Shown here in pieces: positions 43,431 through 55,361 of a DNA stretch of 64,000 bases. The notes under the pieces were generated by a model. That model was not told the origin of the DNA and did not search any database. It was given only the letters and a program-made list of their open reading frames with translations. The DNA is from Picochlorum sp. 'celeri' (Eukaryota; Chlorophyta; Trebouxiophyceae), in the NCBI GenBank assembly GCA_010909725.1, contig JAACMV010000020.1, positions 953,151-1,017,150 of the forward strand. The letters are read 5' to 3'. The stretch's first letter is position 1; each line of letters opens with the position of its first letter. The position numbers and the translations under genes are program-made.

Positions 43431-44870
43431 TTAGATATTATTACCCTTGTCACCGTTGCCAAAGCCAATCTGGGTGTCCTCGCCGCCGCCCCCCATAATG
43501 TCTTCTGCGGATCGTTTCTTCTTGTTGGTGTTCGCATCGACTCCAGAGCCAGGAGCTGCTTGGACGGCGGGTTCTTTGCCCTTGTCCGTCGTAGATGGGG
43601 CGAGGTTGATCCGCTTCGTCCCCCTTCCCACAACCCCAAGGTCCTTCACTGGGGATGCAATGTTGGATTTGTTCGAACCACCTCCCATGTCCACCCCTTG
43701 GGATTTCATCTCCCCTTGATTTCCTGCAGCTGACTTTTGAAAATGCGAGAGAGCTCCCCGGACTGCATCTGCCATGGCAGACTTTTCCTTTGCTTGTGCC
43801 TCCAATTCAACCCTCTTGTCTTTAAGATCATCCAATATTCCAGAGACATCCTGAATCTCGGAAGTGTGATCATCCCCACTGGCCTGCAGATTCTGTAACT
43901 TTTTGAAGAGAATATCTCGTGCGGATTCCACCTCCACAAGCGCATCCTCTGGCCTCTCGAGAAATTGGAGAGCCATGACCCTCTTGAAGTAAACCTCTGC
44001 AGTTCTCCTGTCATCCTCGGGGAAGTTTGCCATCTTTTGATACTTTAACGCGTGTTGATAGTCCGTCAGTGCGTTGTCAAAAGCTTCGTTTTCTAAAGCG
44101 ACATCCCCGAGGAGCACATGAACACTGGCCAAGTCATCACAGTTTTGTTGAGGATCCTTTTCCCAGATTGCTCGGGCAGTATCCAAATTCTCCCATGCGA
44201 TCTCAAGGTCCGTCGCCTCCACTTCAGCGTCATTAGATGGAGCCGCTTCCTCTGGTTGGTGCTCGTGCTGAGCACTCTCAGTCTCCGGCAGAGGCTCCTT
44301 GCCCTTGGCATCACCAACAGATGTTTGAACATCCTCCCCACCCGCCCCTGCACTGCCTCCAGCTTCCATTGTGTCCCCAATTGACGTGTGATTCTCTTTG
44401 TCTTCTACATCTTGATGAACATCGGTGTCCAGTTGGGCACCGAAGACGTCTGCATTGTCCTGAGCCTGATACAGCAGCACTGCACCATAGCGATAGTACG
44501 AGGAAGCACACTCCGTTGCAAGATCTGCAGACCAAATTCAACACACATCGGTCATACTATGTTCATTCAAAGAGCCATATTGCCTTGCCTCGATGGCTTT
44601 CCATGCGTTCTCGTTCGTTCCAACACACCTCCATACCGAGCAGTCCGTGCTCGCAGCACTTGGGCAAAGATGTCTGCTGCCATTTCGAGCGCATTTGCCT
44701 GCAAAACCAAAATCCCGGGATCAATTTCAAAAGCAGTTCAAGTGTTCCGCCATGCTATCGACCGCTACCTTGATGCACGCAACACCGGTGTTGAATAAAA
44801 ACTGGGTCTCCTCCACCGTCTTCCCCACAGCGGCGTTTCCCGCTCCGCTAGGACCAGCCTGATCAGCCAT
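43431..44870 (-). CDS. NASP: NASP/Sim3-like histone H3 chaperone (SHNi-TPR)
   Basis: Three exons, complement(44769..44870), complement(44629..44698) and complement(43431..44524), give 421 residues. Introns are 70 nt (GTAGCG...CAG) and 104 nt (GTGTGT...CAG). TPR units are interrupted by a long acidic insert, the arrangement typical of NASP: NALEMAADIFAQVLRARTARYGDLATECASSYYRYG, acidic residues about 80-165, then AWENLDTARAIWEKDP and VHVLLGDVALENEAFDNALTDY. The C-terminus has a basic, nuclear-localisation-like NKKKRSAED. The protein would bind H3-H4 and support nuclear import or storage. The exon joins were inferred by eye but keep phase. Confidence 0.88.
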
Positions 44871-45097
44871 AATTTCGGATATTATCTGGAACAGGCTCCT
44901 GCTTCTACAGCACGATCGACTATACGAAGATTCGTTAGATTTGTTGCCCTGCGCGTTAACAACTTTGTTGCCCTGCGCACTTGCCTCTCGTCACCCTTCG
45001 AACTAGAAAAATGATATTAAATAAACATCTATAGGTACACAATTAATTGCCTATACACCTGTGTACCAAAGATAAGACCCGTCAAATTTCAAATTTT

Positions 45098-46452
45098 TCA
45101 GGAAAAGTTTCCAAAGAAATCTTCGTCCACCTCCTCGGCCGCTGCCACGTGAGCATTGTACGTGTCCATTTCCTCCACAGACACTCTTCTCTGGCTTGCT
45201 CTGAATAGTCTGGGAGAGCTCTCCCGCCCCATGTACTCCGAGAGCCCGTGCAGCCACCATGAACCGCTGCCATCTGCTGTTGATTGGTGAACCGGCCCAT
45301 ACTCTTTTGCTACTAGCTCCAGCGGGCTGTCTGATCCCAGGAAACCAAACGATGCCAGAAAATTTTCTAGGTCTTCAACCGTCATGCTTGGCATTTCCCC
45401 CAGAATGAGAGATTCAAACGCAGCAGCATTTGCCATCTCTGCAAACAAACAGTCCAAAGCTCTCCTCGACAACCCCATAGACCGTATTCCTTGAAGCCCC
45501 CAAACCGATAATCGATCGCCCCTAAATCCTTTCGAGATCAGCGAATCGTGCAATGATGTCTCGCTCGACTCGAAGTCATGGTCAATCCTTCTCAACAAAC
45601 ACCCTGGAGGGACTTTTGCACCCTGCGCTCTGAGAATGGCTTCCGCCCTTTCATGTACGTGCCCTAAAAACAGAGATTAGATATATGGCAAATGAGTATT
45701 CGACCCCGCTCATTCCAGAAAAAACAAACATGACGCACCAGGAGCAACCAGAAAAATTACTGTTCCCAAGGGCCAGGGAATCCTCGCAAACCTCGTGCAC
45801 ATCCCATCCCCGACAAGGACAACCTGCTTGTATTCTTGATCTCGATTTACATTTACCATGTTGGCTATGTTGTACACAGATGTGTCCACAAACTTGCTGG
45901 CCAAAATATCAAAAGAATCACTTGCAGTCATGGACCCCTGATCCTCATCAGCAACATGCACCTGCAGCAGACAAGCTCAGTTGAGTACAAAGCCACGATG
46001 TTAGTCTGTTGGAGCAGCACATCACGCACGCTAGCGGCCAGCTCCTGAGCATACGCATCTGAGAAGAGGGAGTCTTGGGGAGACGTGGTCAAGGTTCGCA
46101 GCCACGCCAGTCTGCCAGCCTTTTGAAGATAGGTGCCATCTGAATTATCTGAAGATTTAACTAAGACTCTAGAATTCTTGATTTTGTTGGAGAGTGCGTG
46201 GAGCGCAACAGGGCGACCTCCCAGTTCTGAACACCGTGGGACCCCCTGTCGATGCAGAAATGTGCATTCGAGCATTGCCATGGCGCGAGAATACCTCGTA
46301 TAGAAATATCCAAAAAGATATTCTCGTGTGTCCGGCACCGCCTCGCGGTTTGGCATTCCATGATGAATGGAGCGGGCACGCACCCAACTTGTTGGGCCAC
46401 CATGCGCCAATCGTGACGAGTCGCCCCTAATTTGGCAGTCATAGTGCGCCAC
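45098..46452 (-). CDS. Leucine carboxyl methyltransferase (LCMT)-like SAM-dependent methyltransferase
   Basis: Exon 1 ends at 46030; exons 2 and 3 are complement(45739..45961) and complement(45098..45663). Introns are 68 and 75 nt, both starting GTGCGT. Visible family landmarks are SDGTYLQKAGRLAWLR, LFSDAYAQELAAS, FDILASKFVDTSV, the SAM-binding strand QVVLVGDGMCTRFARIPWP (G-D-G-M-x-T-R), and the following VIFLVAPGHVHERAEAILR. The 5' end is unresolved: the frame is open to 46452 without ATG, the first in-frame ATG is 46356, and a short first exon from an ATG at 46454 is also possible. The full protein would have about 370-400 residues. The methyl acceptor is unknown; plant relatives are uncharacterised. 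Confidence 0.75.
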
Positions 46453-46541
46453 ATTCAGACTGGTGACGTCACAAGAAAGCTTTCATGATATTGGCAATGT
46501 GCAGAGACAAAATTGGCGTCAGACACTCTGTGTGAACAGCA

Positions 46542-48287
46542 ATGGACGGTCGCATTCAACAGGCCCTCTGCTGCTGCCGAGCGCCTGCTGTCGTTGGGTG
46601 CGCCCCACGCCTGGGCAAGGTCGCAAGATTGCGTCACAGAGGAACAAGGAGTTTCACTGACAGAGTGACATTTGTGAATCCCAGCAGGCACATGAGCAGG
46701 TTTTCGACTCGCACAGTCCAGGCCTCCGTGGACGAGCGACCAGAGAGCTCGTCGGACGGAGACAGCGACATTGAAATGAGGGAGTTGCCTGAGGAAGAGA
46801 GTCACAAAGATAGAAATGGCCTTTTCCGCCGCCTAGCCAATGCGCTCGCCTCCAGATTGCCTTTGAGCCTCCCCAGCAGGGCTGTGTATGCCCTGGGGAA
46901 ATTCCTCTCTCTCAGAGTCGTGAAACTCGGCATATTCTTCACGCTAGGACTAGGTATATCTTTCATGGGCCACGTAAGGGCTCGTCAACCCGGTGGATCG
47001 TCCCGCAAGCTTCCTCAGGAAGTGATTTACAGCGACTTCCTGAACCTGGTCAACTCTGGCAATGTCAGAGCAGTCCGTTTCGAAGAAGGCAGCGGACGGC
47101 TTTTATTCGACATCATCAGCTCGACAGATGATTCTACCACATCGGATATCGCCGCTGGAAGGAAGTCAATGAGAAGGGTTCCAAGGCAGTTTTTCACCAG
47201 ACACCTGCCCGACCCGCAGCTGATCACCACACTCCGGGACAACAACGTAGAGTTTGGGACAGTGAAAGCTGCATTGAGCACTGCAATAAGTAAGATTATA
47301 TTGACAGCCTTGGCACTTTGGGTCCCGCTGGTTCCCATGTTCATCATAATGCGCAGATTTCTGGAGGGCCGTAATGGTGGCTCTCAGAGGAAGAAAAAGA
47401 AGGGAGTCCAGCGAGCACCTCGTGTACGATTCTCGGACGTGGCTGGCGTGGATGTAGCAAAACAGGAGTTACAAGAGGTGGTTGCCTGTCTCAAGGATTC
47501 GAGCAAATTCACAAGGGTGGGTGCCAAGCTGCCCTCTGGTGTGCTGCTGTGTGGGCCTCCTGGCACAGGAAAGACCTTGTTGGCAAAAGCTGTTGCTGGC
47601 GAAGCCAACGTTCCGTTTTTGGCAGTGTCTGCATCCGAGTTTGTGGAGCTTTTTGTCGGTCGAGGTGCAGCAAGAGTCAGGGAGCTGTTTGCAGAAGCCA
47701 GGAAACAGTCTCCATGCGTGATTTTTATCGACGAATTGGATGCAATCGGTGGGAAACGAGGCGCTGGGCTTAACGAAGAAAGGGATCAGACTTTGAATCA
47801 GTTGCTCACGGAACTGGATGGATTTGAAGGCCGCCCAGGTATTGTCCTACTCGCTGCTACCAACAGGGCAGAGGTGTTGGACCCAGCGCTCCTGAGGCCA
47901 GGAAGACTCTCCAGAAAGGTGAACGTAGACTTGCCAGACTTACAGGGTAGAGCCAGTATCATGATGGTCCACTTACGAGGAATTCCCATAGAGGGTGGCT
48001 CGGAAGGCATGGTACGAGCAGCGGAACTCGTCGCTCGGCTGGGTGCAGGATTTTCTGGGGCAGACCTAGCAAATGTGTGTAATGAAGCTGCATTCTTGGC
48101 CGCCAGGAGGGGAGCCGAATCGGTTTCCCTGGATGAATTAAGCGAGGCAGTGCTTAGAACCCGGTTTGGGGTGAATGGAACTCAATCGCAGGTACCGTCG
48201 TGGAGCAAAAACCTGCAGCGATGGTTTGTGGACAGCTTGTTGGGTGAAAAGCAAAACACCGTGAGGTCACAGCCTCTGGGATCCTAA
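46542..48287 (+). CDS. FtsH-like AAA+ protein lacking the M41 protease domain, probably plastid
   Basis: This single-exon gene gives 581 residues. A basic transit-like leader (about 60) is followed by an acidic linker, a first membrane helix (about 127-150), a small FtsH extracellular-type domain and a second helix (about 248-270). The AAA+ module is complete: [16 protein letters not shown], Walker A GPPGTGKT (337-344), [20 protein letters not shown], Walker [16 protein letters not shown] and the second region of homology [20 protein letters not shown]. After the lid ([20 protein letters not shown]) the frame stops about 50 residues later, and no HExxH peptidase follows. Plant FtsHi proteins keep a mutated peptidase domain; here it is absent, so unfoldase or chaperone activity is inferred. 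Confidence 0.9.
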   Translation: MDGRIQQALCCCRAPAVVGCAPRLGKVARLRHRGTRSFTDRVTFVNPSRHMSRFSTRTVQASVDERPESSSDGDSDIEMRELPEEESHKDRNGLFRRLANALASRLPLSLPSRAVYALGKFLSLRVVKLGIFFTLGLGISFMGHVRARQPGGSSRKLPQEVIYSDFLNLVNSGNVRAVRFEEGSGRLLFDIISSTDDSTTSDIAAGRKSMRRVPRQFFTRHLPDPQLITTLRDNNVEFGTVKAALSTAISKIILTALALWVPLVPMFIIMRRFLEGRNGGSQRKKKKGVQRAPRVRFSDVAGVDVAKQELQEVVACLKDSSKFTRVGAKLPSGVLLCGPPGTGKTLLAKAVAGEANVPFLAVSASEFVELFVGRGAARVRELFAEARKQSPCVIFIDELDAIGGKRGAGLNEERDQTLNQLLTELDGFEGRPGIVLLAATNRAEVLDPALLRPGRLSRKVNVDLPDLQGRASIMMVHLRGIPIEGGSEGMVRAAELVARLGAGFSGADLANVCNEAAFLAARRGAESVSLDELSEAVLRTRFGVNGTQSQVPSWSKNLQRWFVDSLLGEKQNTVRSQPLGS

Positions 48288-48382
48288 CGACTTTAGGTTA
48301 CTGTATTTTATTTACAAATTCATTCATTCATTCATGTGTGTATTCGTTCAATTTAAAAATGATATGATACCTTGATGGATGT

Positions 48383-49318
48383 CTACAATGAGAAAAATTT
48401 CCACATTTCTAGACACGCATGATGCAGATGTATGTGGCGTTTTGCGAGGACCGAGAGATCTTTCGCATATCCACCCCCAACATAGCCCGCCACTGGAATA
48501 TCGTGGCCCAGGCACGTATCTATGACAGTCATCTCGCGGCGCATCAGGCCGTCATCGGTTAATCCAAGCTTGCCAAGTTCATCATCGCAATGTGTGTCTA
48601 CTCCGGCATCAAAGAGGACAATGTCAGGCTTCTCCCTCTGCAGCAAGCGCGGCAACGTGGCGCTCAAAATTTGCAAGTACTCTTCATCGCCGCAACCATC
48701 GCGGAGGGCGATGTCTAGATCCGATCGTTGCTTCCTTGCAGGAAAATTGTTCACCGCATGCATTGAGAATGTGAATATTCGATCGTCCCCCTGGCATAAA
48801 CTGGCTGTGCCGTCCCCCTGGTGAACATCCAAGTCGACTATCAAGACTTTCTTTACCCGTTGACAAGCCAGCAGATACTTTGAGGTGACTACCAAATCAT
48901 TCAGGATGCAGAAGCCTGACCCAAAGTCTTTGAAGCCGTGATGGGTTCCACCAGCGACGTTGCACGCTAGGCCATGGGCCAGAGCGAGCTCAGCTGTGAG
49001 CATGGTGCCACTAATTTCGGCACAAGTCCTGTCTATCAGCATCTGCGTGTTGGTTTGGTCCCCAAAGCCAATGCGCCGAGTCCTCTGGGCATCCAGCGAG
49101 CCGTTCAAAAAGTGCCCCACATATTCTGGACAATGCGCCAGCTCCAAGATATCCTTATCGACGAGTTTATCTGGAATATGCACCTGATCCATGGTAATGA
49201 GCCCATCAGATAGCAGCGTATTAAAAATCTCTCGAAACACCCCCATGGGAAACCGGTGGCCAGGACGGAGTTGAGGAGCCGAGTACAGCCGATGATACAC
49301 AATGGGCAGCAGCATCAT
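48383..49318 (-). CDS. Histone deacetylase-family protein (class IV / bacterial-like type)
   Basis: The 311-residue product begins at MMLLPIVYHRLYSAPQLR; further codons upstream are open to about 49423 without ATG, so an additional 5' exon is possible. All arginase/deacetylase-fold motifs are present: RPGHRFPMGVF, GGTHHGF (the His pair), DLDVHQGDGTA (Zn ligands Asp and His), FSMHAVNNFPARK, DAGVDTHCDD (Zn ligand Asp) and the catalytic-site GGGY. The PGHRFPM start and short length are like the small bacterial-type enzymes and plant HDA2/human HDAC11 rather than class I. Plastid or cytosolic location cannot be told, and the substrate may not be histone. Confidence 0.88.
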   Translation of the reverse strand: MMLLPIVYHRLYSAPQLRPGHRFPMGVFREIFNTLLSDGLITMDQVHIPDKLVDKDILELAHCPEYVGHFLNGSLDAQRTRRIGFGDQTNTQMLIDRTCAEISGTMLTAELALAHGLACNVAGGTHHGFKDFGSGFCILNDLVVTSKYLLACQRVKKVLIVDLDVHQGDGTASLCQGDDRIFTFSMHAVNNFPARKQRSDLDIALRDGCGDEEYLQILSATLPRLLQREKPDIVLFDAGVDTHCDDELGKLGLTDDGLMRREMTVIDTCLGHDIPVAGYVGGGYAKDLSVLAKRHIHLHHACLEMWKFFSL

Positions 49319-49714
49319 TGATCCTACATCTTCATCAGCAGACTGAATCTCGCAAGAGAGCTGGCAAACTCTGTTTATCGTATAAGAACAACGCCCTGGC
49401 CAGGGCCATGAACAACGACACACTGTGATGTGTGAACCCTACCCTGCACGGTCATTGGCCACCGTCGACTGGGAAAACGCGTAGGCAAGTGTTTCCATCT
49501 TAAATGTGTTTCAATACTGCTCAAGTCGCCAGCAATATGGAGTAGTTGTTTCAAGTCGCATCTGATTCATTCATGTGAAGCCCCTGGTTATTCAAGGAAG
49601 ATTCAACCTCGAGTCTGGACCTCTTGAATTTGAGTCGTAGACCCATGTCTCTTCGGTGAGATGAAGCGACGTTGTTCGCGTGGATAGGGGATTTTTTGTC
49701 GGGTTTCATATAGC
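49319..49714. other. Divergent spacer, deacetylase and Cys-rich protein genes
   Basis: A 396-bp region with the two expected promoters and possibly a first exon of the deacetylase gene. No repeat or RNA gene is evident. Confidence 0.4.
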
Positions 49715-52541
49715 ATGTTCTGCTCGTTCAAGGGCGAACGAGTCTTCGTGACGTGGCTGGTCCTACTGGTGACAACCACTCCACATGATTGGGCTGTTTG
49801 CAAAGTACGCCACCTGGTGCTCTCTTTGTCGATATTTAACTGCCACTGAGACATTTCAATCTTGCCTTGCAGAGTACCGACATGGATGGGTCAGGCAGCC
49901 TGCTTGTCCAGGTGACTAGGAACTATCTGCAAGCAGATTTGGAAGCAGGCCAGACCACGTTGGGCCTCTTGTTGAATGGATACCATCCACAAGAGGACCC
50001 AGTCAGAGTGACAGTGAAGTGGTCTAAATTCGGTCACAAAGGTCCTTCCAATATAGAGACAGTCGAATGGGACAGTGGCTCGCTCTCAGCAACCAAGAAT
50101 CTGACCCTCCGCTACGATGTGTCTTTGTTGGAGAACCCTCTAGAGGACTTTATACGAGCGGAGATTGTACATGCGTCACGTGGCCGCATTGATGAATCAC
50201 GCGGATCGACTATGGTGGGCCTTGCGAAGGAGGAGGACCTTCCAGAGTTTGCGGTGGCATCTGGAGAGGTCATTGCTGCTGGAGAGTCTGCCAACCTTTC
50301 AGTTCACTTGGTGTCAGGGAGGGTGTTTGGTGACAAACCCGCACTGATCGCCTATGCATTTAAAGCCCTGAGAGATCCCAATATGGAGAAGTACTTTCCG
50401 GATATCGTGCCGACGAATGGCATCCTCAGTTTTGCGCCTGGAGAAACTGTGAAGTACATTCCCTTGCCTGTAGAGTGGGAGAGTGTAGCTTCCGAGGCTC
50501 GGTACCATATCGCGATGGGGATCTATCCTGTATTCAAGGCAAAGGTATCGAATCGAGACCCAGTGGTAGCAGTCCACCTCCTCGGGACAACCAGAGGTGC
50601 TTGTCCACCAGGATCATCCTTGGGGAAGACAAATGAAGAAGCAAAGGAGTTGGTGGTGAAGAGCCTGATCCATGTGCACTCTGAGCAAGACAACTCGGGA
50701 GAAAACTCGAACGTGGCAATCGCCCTGTATGATAGGGATGGTTCCTCGATTCCACTGTTCAAGGAGGAATCTGCGAGCTCGAGCAGGCTTGGCGCGTTGG
50801 TAGAGAACAGGATGGATGCTGTTTGGGTGTGCATTGCCTCTGGGATGAAGCGGCAGTTGCAATATAGAGCATATACATCAGTTAAAGATATGACGTCTTC
50901 GACCTGCCCCAAGAGTATGGCCAAGTTTTCCAGAAGTCAGGTTGCAGGATACAGAGTGGAACTAACAGTGGGGCAAACCGAGTTTCGCATTCACAGCGAG
51001 GACAGGCTGGCAATCAGCATACTGCGACAGGGAGACGTTCGTCACACCCTCCTAAGGGCGTTGAAAATTCATCCTTCTCATGGCGAGCCTTTTTTGGCGT
51101 GTGATTTAAAGCAGGATGGCGGTGCAACAAAGCTTTTGTACCATCTGAAAAGTCAGTACCGAACAACTCCGGAGTGTGTTCCAGGTAAGGAATTTGCCAG
51201 ATAGACGACCTTTGCCCAGCCTTTTCGTCTCGCCACTTATTTTGTTATTCTTTTTTGATCATCGCAGGTGAAGCCATGAACGTCGTATTGCATCACGGAG
51301 CCGAGAATGTTCGGATAGAGCCAGAACTTTTGGTGCCAAACGTGCCCAGCATCAGGATTGAGATGAATGGCCAGGTTGTGACACAACATCACGCCAGAAC
51401 AGAGGATAGAATATCATCCCATGCATATCCTGAAGAGGATGAACAGCACATGAATAGTGGGTCTGTGTCAACAGAGGCCTACATCATGACTCTACCAGCT
51501 GGATATGAGATACCAGTGGATGTGGTGGTGTTTGGCGAAGACGGCACAACGTCATCCAAATACACACTCGTCCTCAAGAGGGAGCCTCAGAGCGATAGTA
51601 GCTTGATTCCCTATTCGTCCAGCATCCCCACGCATCCAAACCTGTCAAGCATCATTGCAGGGGTGGATGGCTTTGCCCAGTGCCAAGGGTGTGCTCCTGG
51701 GTGGTACAGTTTTGAAGTGGATGCTCAGACGTGCAAGCTGTGTCCTCCTGGCACATTTGCAGAGGAAAATGGATTCGAATGCGTTCCCTGCGCCAAGGGA
51801 ACGTATTCTGTATCTTGGGGATCAAACAGGTGCAAGCACTGCATCGAGGGCACAGTTGCAGCCACAGTGAGGTCCACCACGTGTTCCCTGTGCCCTGAGA
51901 GCGTGACGACGAATGGAGATGGCCAGTCAGCATGTGATGTTGCGGTAGGATCGATGGACATGTCGTCTCGATATGCTGTCATGATTTACGTCACCGTACA
52001 CGTCAGCGGCATTGACGAAGATGCCATCATTTTGAAGGCTGGAGTGGATGCTTCGCCGCACAGAGTGCTTTCGAATTTGATCAAGAGTGACATGGTGAAG
52101 GCTTTCAACACGTCCAAGTCGGCAGTGAACATCATGAGCGTTCGGAGAATGCCTAATAGCCATTTTGAGGCCAATGTGTCGACCTCCTTGCCAGTGTACA
52201 TTCCACCATCGGCGACAGAGGAAGACATATCCGCAGCGCTCGAGATTGAAAAACTGTCGGCAGACAGCCCCCTCGAGCTTCTGGAAAGGGATCCGGATGC
52301 ATTCTTCGGAAGGACGACAGAAATACTGAATGTTCACGTGGAGTCCACTGACGTGCGAACGGAGGACCATTTCCCTGAAGCCAGAAACAGTGGGTTGATG
52401 ATTGGTCTTCTGCTTACTGGTATAGTGTGCCTACTGGGTGGTATATCGCTTCTCTTCGGCGCCATAAGGCGGCACCGCCGTGGCAAGGCCATCGAGAGAA
52501 GCGCTTTGCTGGGGTTGAACTTCCAGCACAGCTCTGCATGA
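49715..52541 (+). CDS. Large Cys-rich type I membrane protein with cadherin-like and ephrin-receptor-like modules
   Basis: Exons 49715..49804, 49873..51184 and 51268..52541 give 891 residues; introns are 68 nt (GTACGC) and 83 nt (GTAAGG). Exon 1 supplies the signal peptide (VFVTWLVLLVTTTPHDWA), which the rest lacks. Most of the extracellular part has beta-sandwich character without a clear family. A segment ending VVFGEDGTTSSKYTLVLKRE fits the cadherin-like beta-sandwich (PF12733) pattern. Residues about 605-690 form a Cys-rich GCC2/GCC3 ephrin-receptor-like block (CKLCPPGTFAEENGFECVPC). A membrane helix lies at about 844-868, followed by a short basic tail (RRHRRGKAIERS). A surface receptor or adhesin role is inferred. 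Confidence 0.82.
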
Positions 52542-52949
52542 AAGTAGCATCGTTATTATTGGACAGGGGTCTTGTTGTAATAAAAGTTAAAGCTAAAGTG
52601 GCCATCTCCTGCTTTCCTTCTTCCCCGACGACACAAGGTGAGCATGGCCGAGGTGGACAGTTTGGAGAAAGTCGCGCGAAGACACGCGGTTCTTCTTCGT
52701 CTTCTTCTGTGTTGCTTTACTGTATATGATTTCAGCAAAGAAACAAGAACCTATTTGCACATTATGTGTTCACGATGAATGGATCAGCACCGTTTGTCGT
52801 TTTCCACGGGTAGAGCAAGTTTTCTTCTGTGTCGTATTCTTCGGTCCAGAGGATCAATGGATCGAAGCATTGTGCGTCTCCTCTGGTTGGGGTCAGAAGG
52901 GCTTTTTCGACGCTCGTGTCCAAAAACTGTCCACTTTTATCCTGTGGTC
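52542..52949. other. 3' flank and start of the repeat-rich region
   Basis: TGTAA occurs within 40 bp of the last gene's stop. After it I see no gene. Short frames on both strands have no family character, and T-rich stretches begin here. Confidence 0.45.
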
Positions 52950-52950
52950 G

Positions 52951-53043
52951 TCTTTTTTTATCGTGTCTTTTTACGGACGAAAACACGACGAGCGTTGTTG
53001 AAATTGTGTCTCCGGTCGAATGGATGACAGGAGCGGACACTAT
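52951..53043. repeat. Direct repeat, copy 1
   Basis: A segment of about 90 bp (GTCGTCTTTTTTTATCGTGT at its start, GTGTCTCCGGTCGAATGGAT near its end) recurs with about 85-90 percent identity at 53,652-53,738. The copies are about 704 bp apart in the same orientation. Confidence 0.7.
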
Positions 53044-53651
53044 TTTCAGTCAGAGAGCCACAGGGTTGAACAAGCTAGCGTGCTCTTGGCGCAACACACT
53101 CACTGCCACCCGCCCGCTTGAGCTTGGTTTTGTTCTTCTGCCGTCTCATTGATTTGATTCAACAGTATTGCAATGTCAATCAACGATTCGTGCAGAAACC
53201 CATCAGGAGAAAGAGAGGTCCTGGACGTCGTGGCTCTGTCCACTGTGATTGCCAAGGCATTGCCGTGGAACGGTGCGGGACCCCTCTCTGTGGACGTGGC
53301 CATACGTGGGTCGTATGATGGACTTGTTATGAATCTATGAATCATATGAATGGCTCTTCCTGCCAAAGGGTGACAGCTCTGCAGGCCCCTCCTCCTCCTC
53401 GTCCCAACCAATGTGACGCGAACGGAATTGACGACGACCAGCTGTGTTTTTAATGGGGACTTTCATTCGTCGCGGTGGTCGGCAGGACGTTGTTCCAAGT
53501 ATAATAATGGCATGTTCAATGCAAGTGGACACTCTAGACTGATCGACACACTCCCCAAGTACCCAAGTGCTTTTTGCTGTAATTGAACACAATAAAAAAT
53601 TGTGACCTTTAAAGGCAAAATTTTGCCAAACTTGCCAAACTTGTCGCTTGG

Positions 53652-53738
53652 TCGTCTTTTTTTATTGTGTCTTTTTACGGACTAATATCACGTTGAAATT
53701 GTGTCTCCGGTCGAGTGGATGACAAGAGCGGACCCTAC
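53652..53738. repeat. Direct repeat, copy 2
   Basis: Second copy of the segment at 52,951-53,043, with a short deletion (the run between GGAC and GTTGAAATTG is shorter). The spacing of about 704 bp resembles the 700-bp period of the other repeat family further right, but the sequences differ. Confidence 0.7.
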
Positions 53739-53914
53739 GTTCGGTGAGACCAAGACAGACTCTCCACTCCCATCAAGCACTCCTACGACTCTCAAGAAGT
53801 AATAAACATCATTATTAATCTGTTACATGGTTTACTAGTGGTATGTATGCAATCATCGTGTGTCATCGTGGTGGTTTGGCAATGTACGCATACATTCTAA
53901 GGCTATGGATGGAC

Positions 53915-53949
53915 GGTCCATCTGAGGGTCCATCCGAGGCAGATGGACC
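53915..53949. repeat. Inverted repeat able to form a 10-bp hairpin
   Basis: GGTCCATCTG and CAGATGGACC are perfect reverse complements around a 15-nt loop that itself contains GGTCCATC. Several CATGTGGAC copies follow between 53,950 and 54,010. No function can be read from it. Confidence 0.6.
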
Positions 53950-55360
53950 AGCACATGTGTAGCATGTGGACATCCATCCATTTTCATGTGGACTCTCATG
54001 TGGACCGACCGTGAGTCCCACCATTTCTCTGCGCAGTATTGATTGTGAGATTAAATCAAATGTTACACGTGTCAATCCAACATTTAAAACTAGTATCGAA
54101 TCAAGTCAAGGAGACGACAGACGAAAGAAAACCAAGCCAGGTGGTTGTGGGATGCAACCTCTGGGCCTCTTGTGGTGAACCTACCCCATTGTTTGTCGTC
54201 GAACGTTGCACCTTTTGCTCTGTGCCTTCCGCCCTTTGTTTTTCTTTTTCGAACAGATGGATCGATTTGTCCTGCGAGCCTGGCGCGTGGCTAGTTTTGT
54301 TTTACTTGCCTTGGTTTGGGGCTGTACCTGCTCTTGCAATCATCTTCTCAACTCCTTTTCTTGGTTCTTGTTACTTGGCGGTCTTTTGAATCCCGACTAT
54401 TCGGCACGGTGTCAAATACTAGTAGATCCCCATTCAACAGCCAACCTATTGAGGGTGAGCTCACCTCCATTTTTTTGTCACAGGCTCGTTTTGTATTGTT
54501 GTTCCAATCAATGTTGTTGACTGGTATATACAAACGCATGATAATAAATTGTCTTTGTTCTCGATGTTTTACTTTTGAATGTTGATTGTTGTGTAGCAGA
54601 GAAGCCTTTCTTTTTTTTCTTCTGTAGTTGTAGCTCCTACATTCATTGATCCAGGTCAGAGCAGCTCCTGTGGTGGCCACATTCCCTGATCTTTTGGTGG
54701 ACAGACAACACCTATCATTTCAATCAAAACCAGATTGATTCTGCTATACATCTTTTGTTCTTGTATTGTTGTAAGTGGATACGACAGACTACTAGAAATA
54801 CTGCTCAGAAAGCAGTCGCGTGTCAGGACAGCAGCAGGGTGTGTTGCACGATTCCCAACAAATCTCTGTGTGTGTGAGTGTCCGCATCCATCCTCATACC
54901 CATCCTATTTACCATACGAAAGAATAGATCGATTAGAACACATTTTTTGATTATTCGTGTTATTGTTGTGTTTTCTGAATCCACGAATCAGCATACGGAG
55001 GTATAGGTATGTATGGAGGTGTTTTGCTGTTTTGTTTGTTTAGGGTCTGTGGACGGTGGGTGAGCACACATTGTGTGCTATTGCTATTACTCCTCTCTTT
55101 GTTTTTTCTACCTCTCGAGCAGCAACAGCAGTAATTATTGTTGTTTGTTTTTAGTAGTAGTAAACCAACTGTAATAGTTGTAGAGAAGAAGAAGAACAAA
55201 ACGTGTAGCTCTTCTTATCAAGGTCTTTCACTCTCCACAGGGAGGGTAGATAGTAGGTTGAAGGCATCGGTCCGACGGGGTATTGGACCGATCGGCGAGG
55301 TCGGCCTCCTTTTTCTTTCTTTTTCGGGCGTGTCCGTCCGTAAATGAGGGCAATAAAAAA
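53950..55360. other. Gene-poor, T-rich region
   Basis: No convincing gene in about 1.4 kb. Frames of up to 116 codons exist but are rich in Phe/Leu/Cys/Ser, as expected for T-rich DNA, and lack family motifs. Short runs of TTG and TTGTTG are scattered. Confidence 0.5.
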
Positions 55361-55361
55361 G

